Shown in pieces: positions 1-6,973 of a stretch of 64,000 bases of DNA. Under the pieces are notes generated by a model. The model was not told the DNA's origin and searched no databases. It saw only the letters and a program-made list of their open reading frames with translations. The DNA is taken from positions 124,001 to 188,000 of the forward strand of contig NZ_BBQM01000024.1 of assembly GCF_000876015.1 (NCBI RefSeq), written 5' to 3'. The translations under genes and the position numbers were made by a program. How positions within the stretch are numbered: position 1 is the first letter of the stretch; every line of letters starts with the position of its first letter. The DNA comes from Cupriavidus basilensis. Lineage in GTDB: Bacteria; Pseudomonadota; Gammaproteobacteria; Burkholderiales; Burkholderiaceae.

Positions 1-2
1 AA

Positions 3-347
3 CCCACGGTGCTGGCCGACGTGCCGGACGACGCCGAGATCCTCCACGAGGAGCCGTTCGCGCCGGTGATGGCGATCGTTCCCGTCGACGATGCCGACGA
101 GGCCATCGCGCGCGCGAACGCGCTGGAGGCGGGGCTGGCGGCCTATCTGTACACGCGCTCGGCCGAGGCCGCGGACCGCGTGGCGAACGCGCTCGAGTCC
201 GGCATGGTGGGCGTGAACACCACGGCGGTGGCCACGCCGGAAGCGCCGTTCGGTGGCATCAAGCAAAGCGGCTTTGGCCGCGAGGGCGGCGAGATCGGCG
301 TGCGGGAATACCTGAACACCAAGTTCGTGCACCGGTACGCGGCGTAG
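3..347 (+). CDS. NAD(P)-dependent aldehyde dehydrogenase, C-terminal part
   Basis: Only the last ~114 codons lie in the window; the gene enters from the left edge. The tail holds the conserved ALDH segment around EEPFAPV, then VGVNTTAV, the PFGG-IKQSG-GREGG motif and the final YLNTKFV, which match the succinate-semialdehyde / alpha-ketoglutarate-semialdehyde dehydrogenase branch. The enzyme would oxidise an aldehyde to a carboxylate with NAD(P)+ in the cytoplasm. A dehydratase and a keto-acid aldolase lie just downstream, so a role in finishing a sugar-acid pathway is reasonable but inferred. The catalytic cysteine lies outside the window, so activity cannot be judged. Confidence 0.9.
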   Translation, partial: PTVLADVPDDAEILHEEPFAPVMAIVPVDDADEAIARANALEAGLAAYLYTRSAEAADRVANALESGMVGVNTTAVATPEAPFGGIKQSGFGREGGEIGVREYLNTKFVHRYAA

Positions 348-650
348 GGCGACATAAGGCGGCATGGGGCGGCGTGGGGTGGTGTAGAGCGGCATAGGGC
401 GACACAAGAGCGCCACAAGCTCGCCCAAGGTCCGCCACAGGAACTGCATCGGGCACCGCCGCCTCCGGCCTTGCCGGGCCGCTGCGCAACGACCTTCTTT
501 TTCCCCGCGGTATGTGCTACCCACCCCGGCGCGACCCCGCCGGGCAGGCCAGGCTGTCGTCCCGTTGAATTATCGATTATATTATTGACAATCTATGAGG
601 GCACACCTAGACTTTCCGTGCTCACCTATAAAAACCATCCGGAGACATTC
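345..650. other. intergenic region with degenerate GC-rich repeat
   Basis: This gap of about 300 bases separates the dehydrogenase from the first Bug receptor. Positions 345-412 are an irregular tandem run of units like GGGCGGCAT and GGGCGACA that begins at the stop codon. The right half turns AT-rich around 565-600 and carries the promoter listed separately. I see no convincing gene in it. Confidence 0.6.
585..613 (+). promoter_or_regulatory. probable sigma70 promoter of the Bug receptor gene
   Basis: A perfect -35 box TTGACA (585-590) is followed after 17 bases by TAGACT (608-613), a 4/6 match to the -10 consensus. It sits in an AT-rich patch 37 bases before the start codon at 651. The spacing and position suit the receptor-aldolase-dehydratase transcript. 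Confidence 0.6.
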
Positions 651-1604
651 ATGAAGCGCTTATTGGCCTGCGTGGCCATGCTGTGGGCCACCGTGGCCGC
701 GGCCCAGTATCCCGACAAGCCGGTCAAGCTGGTGGTGCCGTTCGCGCCCGGCGGCAACATCGACTTCATCGCCCGCACCCTGCAATCGAAGCTGTCCGAA
801 TACCTGGGCGTGTCGGTGGTGATCGACAACCGGCCCGGCGCGGGCGGCATTCTCGGCGCCGCCTACGCGGCCCGCCAGCCGGCGGACGGTTACACGCTGC
901 TGCTGGCCAATACCGGCGTCATCGTGATCTACCCGGCCATCTACAAGCAGCTTTCGTATGATCCGCTGAAGGATTTCGTGCCGGTGGCCCGCGCCACCAC
1001 CAACGAGCTGGTGGCCGTGGTCAACCCTGGCGTGCCCGCGCGCGACCTGAAGGAATTCATTGCCTACAGCAAGTCGAGTGGCGGCAAGATCAGCGCGGCC
1101 GTGGCCGGCGTCGGCTCGTCGCAGCATTTCGCCATGGAGATGGTCAAGCGCAGCGCCGGCGTCGACATGCTGATGGTGCCGTACAAGGCCAGCGTGCCCG
1201 CGCTCAACGACGTGCTCGGCGGGCAGGTCCAGTTCATGGTCGACGCGCCGCCCGTGGTGCAGTCGTTCGTCCAGACCGGCCGCCTGCGCGCGCTGGCCGT
1301 CACCGGCAGCAAGCGGCTGGCCACGCTGCCCAACGTGCCGACCTTCACCGAGGCCGGCCTGCCGGGCATCGACGCCACCGGCTTCCAGGGCTTCCTCGCG
1401 CCGGCGGGCACGCCCGACGCGATCGTCAACACGGTGTCGCGCGCGGTGCTCAAGGCGCTGCAGCAGCCCGAGGTGATCCAGCAACTGCGCGGCCAGGGGC
1501 TGGAGCCCGCGGGCATGGACGCCAGGGCATTCAATGCCTTCGTGCACACCGAAGCGCCCAAGTGGGCAAATCTCGCCAAAGCCGCCAACATCAAGGCCGA
1601 CTGA
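651..1604 (+). CDS. Bug-family tripartite tricarboxylate transporter receptor
   Basis: A periplasmic solute-binding protein of 317 residues, the usual size for Bug/TctC proteins. The ATG at 651 is chosen because a signal peptide begins there (MKRLLACVAMLWATVAAAQ, cut after AAA/AQ); the open frame extends further upstream but has no export signal. The family hallmark YPDKPVKLVVPFAPGGNID follows at once, then DNRPGAGG and a late GTPDAIV. Bug proteins deliver carboxylates to TctAB permeases or act as sensors, and no tctA or tctB gene is in the window. It is two bases from the aldolase gene, so its ligand may be a sugar acid or its breakdown product (inference). Confidence 0.93.
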   Translation: MKRLLACVAMLWATVAAAQYPDKPVKLVVPFAPGGNIDFIARTLQSKLSEYLGVSVVIDNRPGAGGILGAAYAARQPADGYTLLLANTGVIVIYPAIYKQLSYDPLKDFVPVARATTNELVAVVNPGVPARDLKEFIAYSKSSGGKISAAVAGVGSSQHFAMEMVKRSAGVDMLMVPYKASVPALNDVLGGQVQFMVDAPPVVQSFVQTGRLRALAVTGSKRLATLPNVPTFTEAGLPGIDATGFQGFLAPAGTPDAIVNTVSRAVLKALQQPEVIQQLRGQGLEPAGMDARAFNAFVHTEAPKWANLAKAANIKAD

Positions 1605-1605
1605 C

Positions 1606-2385
1606 ATGAAAACACCTGAAACCCTGCGACCGAACCGCTTCAAGGAAGGCTTGCGCGAGGGGCGCAAGCAGCCCGGCCTGTGGCTCACGCTCGAAAGCCC
1701 CCACGTCACCGAGGTGGTGGCCGGCTCCGGCTACGACTGGCTGCTGCTCGACATGGAGCACGCCTGCGTCGACGTCTCCCAGGTCGTCGACCACCTGCGC
1801 GCCGCGCAGGGCGGCACGGCGGAACTGGTGGTGCGCATCCCGGCCAACGAGCCGGTCGTGTTCAAGCGCCTGCTCGACGCCGGCATCCGCTCGTTCATGG
1901 TGCCGTTCGTGCAGTCCGCCGAGGAAGCGCGGCAGGCCGTGGCCGCCACGCGCTACCCGCCGCACGGCATCCGCGGCGTGAGCGGCAACATGCGCGCCAA
2001 CGGCTTTTCGCGCATCAAGGACTACGGCCAGCGCTACGCCGAGGCGCAGTGCATCGTGGTGCAGATCGAATCGCCGGCCGCCGCCGCGGCCGTGCGCGAG
2101 ATCGGCGCGGTCGACGGCGTGGACGGCCTGTTCGTCGGCCCCAACGACCTGGCCGCCAACATGGGGCTGTACGGCCAGCCGGGCGCGCCCGAGGTGACGG
2201 CGGCGATCGCGCGCATCCTGGCCGACATCCGCGCGGCCGGCAAGGCGCCGGGCATCCTCAACTTCAACCCCGCGCAGGCGCGCGAGCTGCTGGCGCAGGG
2301 CTACGACTTCGTCGCGGTGGGCTCCGACCTGTCGATCCTGGCGCGGCGCAGCGAAGCCCTGCTCGCGGAAATCACCGCCGCCTGA
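1606..2385 (+). CDS. HpcH/HpaI-family 2-keto-acid (class II) aldolase
   Basis: A TIM-barrel aldolase of 259 residues. The family residues are visible: the base-bearing LLDMEHACVD, the metal-binding glutamate in VQIESP and the aspartate in FVGPNDLA. Such enzymes cleave 2-keto-3-deoxy acids to pyruvate and an aldehyde with a divalent metal ion. The ATG at 1606 lies right after the TGA of the Bug gene, which implies translational coupling. A dehydratase that would make a 2-keto-3-deoxy acid lies 12 bases downstream, and an aldehyde dehydrogenase lies upstream, so the genes form a plausible sugar-acid route. The exact chain length of the substrate cannot be told. Confidence 0.88.
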   Translation: MKTPETLRPNRFKEGLREGRKQPGLWLTLESPHVTEVVAGSGYDWLLLDMEHACVDVSQVVDHLRAAQGGTAELVVRIPANEPVVFKRLLDAGIRSFMVPFVQSAEEARQAVAATRYPPHGIRGVSGNMRANGFSRIKDYGQRYAEAQCIVVQIESPAAAAAVREIGAVDGVDGLFVGPNDLAANMGLYGQPGAPEVTAAIARILADIRAAGKAPGILNFNPAQARELLAQGYDFVAVGSDLSILARRSEALLAEITAA

Positions 2386-2397
2386 GAGCCATTCCCC

Positions 2398-4137
2398 ATG
2401 AGCAGAAAGCGAATTGAACTGTCCCAGCTGCGCAGCCAGCGCTGGTTCGGCGCGGCCGGCCAGCCCGGCAACCACAAGTCGTACCGCACCAAGCAGATGG
2501 GCTACACCAGCGAGGACTTCCAGGGCAAGCCGGTCATCGGCATCCTCAGCACGTGGTCGGACCTCAACAGTTGCCACACGCATTTCCCGCAGCGCATCGA
2601 GGAGGTCAAGCGCGGCGTCTGGCAGGCCGGCGGCTTCCCGGTGGTGATGCCGACGCTGAGCGTGGGCGAGACCTACGTGCGCCCCAGCACGCTGATCTAC
2701 CGCAACCTGCTGGCGATGGACGCGGAAGAGATCCTGCGCTCGCACCCGATCGACGGCGCCGTGCTGCTGGGCGGCTGCGACAAGACCACGCCCGGGCTGC
2801 TGATGGCAGCCGCATCGATGAATATCCCGGCCATCTTCGTGCCCGCCGGCGCGATGCTGCGCGGGCACTGGCGCGGCCAGCAGATGCTGGGCACCGGCTC
2901 CAGCACCTGGCAGGCCCTGGCCGACTACCGCGCCGGCAAGCTCGACGAAAAATCGTGGCGGCAGGTCGGCGAGGGCACGGCGCGCTCGCCGGGCACCTGC
3001 AACACGATGGGCACCGCGTCGACCATGACCAGCATGGCCGACGCGCTGGGGCTGACCCTGCCGGGCGCCAGCTCGATCCCCGCGGTCGACGCCACGCATT
3101 CGCAGATGGCGTCGATGTCCGGGCGCCGCATCGTCGAGATGGTGTGGGAAGACCTGCGGCCGAAGGACATCGTCACGCGCCAGAGCTTCCTGAACGCCGT
3201 GGTCACGGACATGGCGCTGTCGGGCTCGACCAACTCCCTCATCCACCTCGTGGCGATGGCGCGCCGCCTCGGCGTCGAACTGTCGCTCGACGATTTCTCG
3301 CGCGCCAGCGAGACGGTGCCGGTGCTGTGCAACCTGCAGCCCAGCGGCACCTACCTGATGGAGGACCTGTTCTACGCGGGCGGGCTGCTGGCGCTGCTCA
3401 AGCGCATCGCCGGGCACCTCGACCTGTCCTGCCAGACCGTCACCGGCCGCACGCTGGGCGAGAACATCGAGCAGGCCGAGGTCTACAACGACGACGTCAT
3501 CCGCACCGAGGAAAATCCGGTCTACGGGGCCGGCGGGCTGGTGGTGCTGCGCGGCAACCTGGCGCCGCGCGGCGCGGTGCTCAAGCGCGCCGCGGCCGAC
3601 CCGCGCCTGCTCCAGCACACCGGCCCGGCCGTGGTGTTCCGCAACTTCCAGGACATGCTCGCGCGCGTGGACGACCCCGACCTCGCCGTGACCGCGGACA
3701 GCGTGCTGGTGCTGCAGGACAGCGGCCCGACCGGCGCGCCCGGCATGCCGGAATGGGGCATGCTGCCGATCCCCAAGAAGCTGCTGGCGGCCGGCGTGCG
3801 CGACATGGTGCGGATCTCCGACGCGCGCATGAGCGGCACCAGCTACGGCACCTGCGTCCTGCACGTCTGCCCGGAAAGCCGCGTGGGCGGGTTGCTGGGG
3901 CTGGTGCGCGACGGCGACCTAGTGCGCCTCGACACCGAAGGCCGCCGGCTCGACCTGCTGGTGGACGAGGCCGAGATCGAAGCGCGGCGCAAGGCCTGGG
4001 TCGCGCCGCCGCCGCACTACGAGCGCGGCTTCGGCCTGCTGCACATCGAGCACGTGCTGCAGGCGGACGAAGGCTGCGACCTCGATTTCCTCGCCAGGCA
4101 GGGCAACGTGCCCGATCCGGAAGCGCGCTTCTCGTAG
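2398..4137 (+). CDS. IlvD/Edd-family dehydratase, sugar-acid type
   Basis: 579 residues with the three cluster cysteines of the family: C59 in SDLNSCHTHF, C127 in GGCDKTTPG and C201 in GTCNTMGTAS. The family binds a [2Fe-2S] cluster and dehydrates polyhydroxy acids to 2-keto-3-deoxy acids. The opening LRSQRWF and the IGILSTWSDLNSC segment fit the arabonate/xylonate dehydratase branch better than the branched-chain amino acid enzyme IlvD. The serine-bearing ARMSGTSYG motif near residue 480 is present. It follows the aldolase on the same strand, so both likely serve one pathway fed by the Bug receptor. The sugar specificity is not determined. Confidence 0.85.
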   Translation: MSRKRIELSQLRSQRWFGAAGQPGNHKSYRTKQMGYTSEDFQGKPVIGILSTWSDLNSCHTHFPQRIEEVKRGVWQAGGFPVVMPTLSVGETYVRPSTLIYRNLLAMDAEEILRSHPIDGAVLLGGCDKTTPGLLMAAASMNIPAIFVPAGAMLRGHWRGQQMLGTGSSTWQALADYRAGKLDEKSWRQVGEGTARSPGTCNTMGTASTMTSMADALGLTLPGASSIPAVDATHSQMASMSGRRIVEMVWEDLRPKDIVTRQSFLNAVVTDMALSGSTNSLIHLVAMARRLGVELSLDDFSRASETVPVLCNLQPSGTYLMEDLFYAGGLLALLKRIAGHLDLSCQTVTGRTLGENIEQAEVYNDDVIRTEENPVYGAGGLVVLRGNLAPRGAVLKRAAADPRLLQHTGPAVVFRNFQDMLARVDDPDLAVTADSVLVLQDSGPTGAPGMPEWGMLPIPKKLLAAGVRDMVRISDARMSGTSYGTCVLHVCPESRVGGLLGLVRDGDLVRLDTEGRRLDLLVDEAEIEARRKAWVAPPPHYERGFGLLHIEHVLQADEGCDLDFLARQGNVPDPEARFS

Positions 4138-4146
4138 AGCAAATCC

Positions 4147-4193
4147 GGCCGGGACACCGTTGCCGCGATGCCCGCGGCGGCTGTGTCCCGGCC
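4147..4193 (+). terminator. hairpin after the dehydratase gene
   Basis: Perfect 11-base arms, GGCCGGGACAC at 4147-4157 and GTGTCCCGGCC at 4183-4193, begin nine bases after the dehydratase stop codon. The loop holds a further GC-rich stem. There is no T-run, so this may be a 3'-end stabiliser or a factor-dependent stop. Confidence 0.55.
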
Positions 4194-4291
4194 GCCATCC
4201 CGTCACGATCCCGCCACGATCCCGCCGCCGTCCCGCCACGGGGCGGCGATCCCGGCACTCCCTGCTTCTCCCCCTTGCGTCCGCCGTGATA

Positions 4292-4307
4292 CTGTATAAA
4301 CATACAG
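4292..4307. promoter_or_regulatory. LexA (SOS) box
   Basis: CTGTATAAACATACAG has perfect CTGT and ACAG ends with an AT-rich 8-base core, the classical gamma/beta-proteobacterial LexA operator. It lies 90 bases before imuA, the first gene of a mutasome cassette that is LexA-repressed in other proteobacteria. DNA damage should therefore induce imuA-imuB-dnaE2. Confidence 0.92.
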
Positions 4308-4397
4308 TATTCGGAGATTCCGCCTATCCCGCCTTGTCCCACCTTATCCCGCCGCCTTGCCGCGAGGATAAGGCCGTCACAAGGCCGCAAGCATCAC

Positions 4398-5291
4398 ATG
4401 AGTTCCCTCGTTTCCTCCGGCTCGCACGCGCCGCCCGTTGATCCACCCGTGCCACCCGTGGCCCAGCCCGCCGAGGCCGGCCGCCAGGCGGCGCTGGAGG
4501 CGCTCGCGCAGCGCCATCCCGGCCTGTGGCGCGCCGGGCAGCTCGGCCGCGCGGGGCAGGCGGGCAGCGTGCCGGCGCTGGAGACCGGCCATGCGGCGCT
4601 GTCGGCCGAATTGCCGGGCGGCGGCTGGCCGCTGGGGGCGCTGACCGAGCTGCTGCTGGCCGAGCCCGGCGTGGGCGAGCTGCGCCTGCTGCGCCCGGCG
4701 CTGGCCGCGCTGGCGGCGGCGCCGCGGCGCCTGGCGCTGGTGGGGCCGCCGCACCTGCCGAACGCGGCGTGCCTGGCCGGCTGGGGGCTGCCGGCGCGGC
4801 AGGTGTTCTGGGTGCGCGCGCCGGCCGGCGCCGGCAAGGCCGCGGCGCAGGCCGACCTGCTGTGGGCGGCCGAGCAGGTGCTGCGCAGCCAGGCCTTCGG
4901 CGGGGTCGTGGTGTGGCTGCCCGCGGCGCGGCCCGAGGCGCTGCGCCGCCTGCAGGTGCTGGCGCAGGCGGGCGACGCGGTGGCGTGGGCCGTGCGCCCG
5001 GCCGGCGTGCTGCGCGAGTCGTCGCCGGCGGTGCTGCGCCTGCTGCTGGCGCCGGCGCCGGGCAATGCGGTGTCGATCACCTTCCACAAGCGGCGCGGCC
5101 CGGTGCGCGAGCAGCCGCTGGTGCTGCCGCTCGACGAGATGGCGGCGGTGCCGGGCCGTCCGTCCGCGCCTGCGGAGGCGCCGTTGCCGCGGGTTTCACA
5201 GGCCGTTGCGGGAGAGCAAGACCATGTCGTACTGGATCGCGGTGCATCTGCCGCGCCTGTCGCTGGACGCGCTGCAGCCGAACTGGCCTGA
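4398..5291 (+). CDS. imuA: ImuA, mutasome accessory protein
   Basis: 297 residues, first gene after the LexA box. It resembles ImuA, the RecA/SulA-like partner of ImuB and DnaE2 in damage-induced mutagenesis. The features are LPGGGWPLGALTELLL near residue 73, a long alanine/leucine-rich core with LALVGPPHLPN, and AVSITFHKRRGP near the end. Its last 68 bases overlap the start of imuB, so the two are translationally coupled. The tail after about residue 245 is low-complexity and overlaps imuB, so the conserved part may end earlier. The identification rests on context as much as on sequence. Confidence 0.88.
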   Translation: MSSLVSSGSHAPPVDPPVPPVAQPAEAGRQAALEALAQRHPGLWRAGQLGRAGQAGSVPALETGHAALSAELPGGGWPLGALTELLLAEPGVGELRLLRPALAALAAAPRRLALVGPPHLPNAACLAGWGLPARQVFWVRAPAGAGKAAAQADLLWAAEQVLRSQAFGGVVVWLPAARPEALRRLQVLAQAGDAVAWAVRPAGVLRESSPAVLRLLLAPAPGNAVSITFHKRRGPVREQPLVLPLDEMAAVPGRPSAPAEAPLPRVSQAVAGEQDHVVLDRGASAAPVAGRAAAELA

Positions 5292-6777
5292 GCCGGACGC
5301 TGCCGCCGCGGTCCCCGGCGTGCTGCATCACGGCGTGCCGGTGGCGGTGATGGAGCGCGAGCGCGTGGTGCTGGCCAATGCCCCGGCGGTGGCGCTGGGC
5401 GTGCAGGCTGGCATGCGGCGCGGCGGGGTGCAGGCCCTGTCGGCGCAGGTGGTGCAACTGGAGCGCGAGCCGGCGGCGGAGGCGCAGCTGATGACGGCGC
5501 TGGCGCTGGCGCTGCTGCATTTCTCGCCGCACGTGAGCCTGCACCCGGAGCCCGACGCGGCCACGGTGATGATCGACGCGGGCGCCAGCGTGCGGCTGTT
5601 CGGCGGGCATCGCGCGCTGTGCCGCGCGGTGTATGCGCGGGTGCGCCGGCTGGGCGTGTTCCTTCAACTGGGCTGCGCGCCGACCGCCTTCGGCGCGGCG
5701 TGGCTGGCGGCGCAGCCGTTCCGGCGCGACCGGCACGGCCGCATGGTGCGCCCGGCGCGGCGCGCGCTGCGTCCGGCGCGCATGGCGCGGCTGCTGGACC
5801 GCCTGCCGGTGGCCATGCTGCGCAACGTGGCCGACGAAGGCTGGCTCGACGGCATCGGCTGCCGCACCGTGGGCGAGGTGCGCGGCCTGCCGCGCGCGGG
5901 TTTGCAGCGCCGCCTCGGCGCGGACGTGCTGGCGCGGCTGGACCAGGCCTATGGCGAGGTGCCGGTGCGCTTCGCCTGGTTCGCCGCGCCGCCCGAGTTC
6001 GCGCAGCGCATGGAACTGCCGGGCCGCACCGAATCGGTCCAGGGCGTGATGGCCGGCGCGCAGCGCCTGCTGCTGGCGCTGGGCGGCTGGCTGGCGGTGC
6101 GGCAGGCCGGCGTGACGCGCCTGGCGCTGCGGCTCGAGCATGAGCGCTACCGCCTGGGCTGCGAGACCCCGGCCACGCCGGTGACGGTAAGCCTGGCCGA
6201 GCCCAGCCGCGACCCGGCGCACTTGTGCCGGCTGCTGCAGGAGCGCCTGGACAAGGTGCAGTTCACCGTGCCGGCGGTGGGGCTGCTGCTGGTGGTGGAG
6301 GCCATGCAGGAATGCCTGCCGCGCAGCGAGGCGCTGTTTCCCGAGCCGGGCGGCACGCCGACCGGGCTGGGCCGCCTGCTCGACACCTTGATGGCGCGCC
6401 TGGGCCGCGAGAACGTGCTGCAGCCCCTGCCGCTGGCGGACCACCGGCCCGAGCGCGCCAGCCGCTGGTGCCCGGTGGACGAGATGCCCGCGCGCGCGCC
6501 GGCGGCACCCGCGCAGGCCTGGCCCGCGCGCCCGCCGTGGCTGCTGGCGCAGCCGCTGCCGCTGGCCGTGCAGCGCCACCGGCCCTGCCACGGCGGGCCG
6601 CTGGCGCTGCTGTCGCGGCCCGAGCGCATCGAGTCCGGCTGGTGGGACGACGCGCTCGCCACGCGCGACTATTTCGTCGCCGAGCGCGCCGACGGCCTGC
6701 GCTGCTGGGTCTACCGCCAGCGCCCGGGGCGCGAGGAGGGCGGCGAATACCGCTGGTTCCTGCACGGGCTGTTCTGA
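5224..6777 (+). CDS. imuB: ImuB, catalytically inactive Y-family polymerase homologue
   Basis: 517 residues opening with YWIAVHLPRLSLDAL. ATG 5224 is preceded by a GGGAGAG Shine-Dalgarno and lies within the end of imuA. The acidic residues used by true Y-family polymerases are absent: the first DxD position reads HLPRLSL and the SIDE position reads MIDAGASVRLFGG. This is the known ImuB condition, where the protein is an adaptor that links the beta clamp, ImuA and DnaE2. The C-terminal part contains SGWWDD, ATRDYFVAE and a terminal YRWFLHGLF typical of ImuB. It belongs to the LexA-controlled transcript. Confidence 0.93.
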   Translation: MSYWIAVHLPRLSLDALQPNWPEPDAAAAVPGVLHHGVPVAVMERERVVLANAPAVALGVQAGMRRGGVQALSAQVVQLEREPAAEAQLMTALALALLHFSPHVSLHPEPDAATVMIDAGASVRLFGGHRALCRAVYARVRRLGVFLQLGCAPTAFGAAWLAAQPFRRDRHGRMVRPARRALRPARMARLLDRLPVAMLRNVADEGWLDGIGCRTVGEVRGLPRAGLQRRLGADVLARLDQAYGEVPVRFAWFAAPPEFAQRMELPGRTESVQGVMAGAQRLLLALGGWLAVRQAGVTRLALRLEHERYRLGCETPATPVTVSLAEPSRDPAHLCRLLQERLDKVQFTVPAVGLLLVVEAMQECLPRSEALFPEPGGTPTGLGRLLDTLMARLGRENVLQPLPLADHRPERASRWCPVDEMPARAPAAPAQAWPARPPWLLAQPLPLAVQRHRPCHGGPLALLSRPERIESGWWDDALATRDYFVAERADGLRCWVYRQRPGREEGGEYRWFLHGLF

Positions 6778-6850
6778 GCCGGCTGCACCGAGCGCGCCCG
6801 CGCCGCGCGCCATCCGGCCCGGTCCGGTTGCATCCCGCTCCGTCTTGCCC

Positions 6851-6889
6851 GGCTTCGTTTCCCAGCTTCGTTTCCCGGCTTCGTTGCGC
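6851..6889 (+). repeat. three 13-bp tandem repeats between imuB and dnaE2
   Basis: GGCTTCGTTTCCC, AGCTTCGTTTCCC and GGCTTCGTTGCGC lie head to tail, followed to about 6950 by looser GGCTCCATCC / GGCTTCA units. If translated from an upstream ATG at 6845 they would add about 43 low-complexity residues to DnaE2, so I place the true start at 6974 and treat this as a leader. Confidence 0.7.
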
Positions 6890-6973
6890 TTGGCTCCATC
6901 CGGCTCCATCCGGCTTCATTTGGCTTCACCTGGTTCGACCTGGCCTCACCCTGTTTCATATCCGTCCTCGATC

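Noticed and set aside
1591-3864. Long minus-strand open frame opposite the aldolase and dehydratase
   Set aside because: Low-complexity His/Arg/Ala-rich translation with no domain; the plus-strand genes are certain.
6845-6973. N-terminal extension of DnaE2 from ATG 6845
   Set aside because: It would be encoded by simple repeats, has no homology to DnaE2 and lacks a clear ribosome site; ATG 6974 directly precedes the conserved region.
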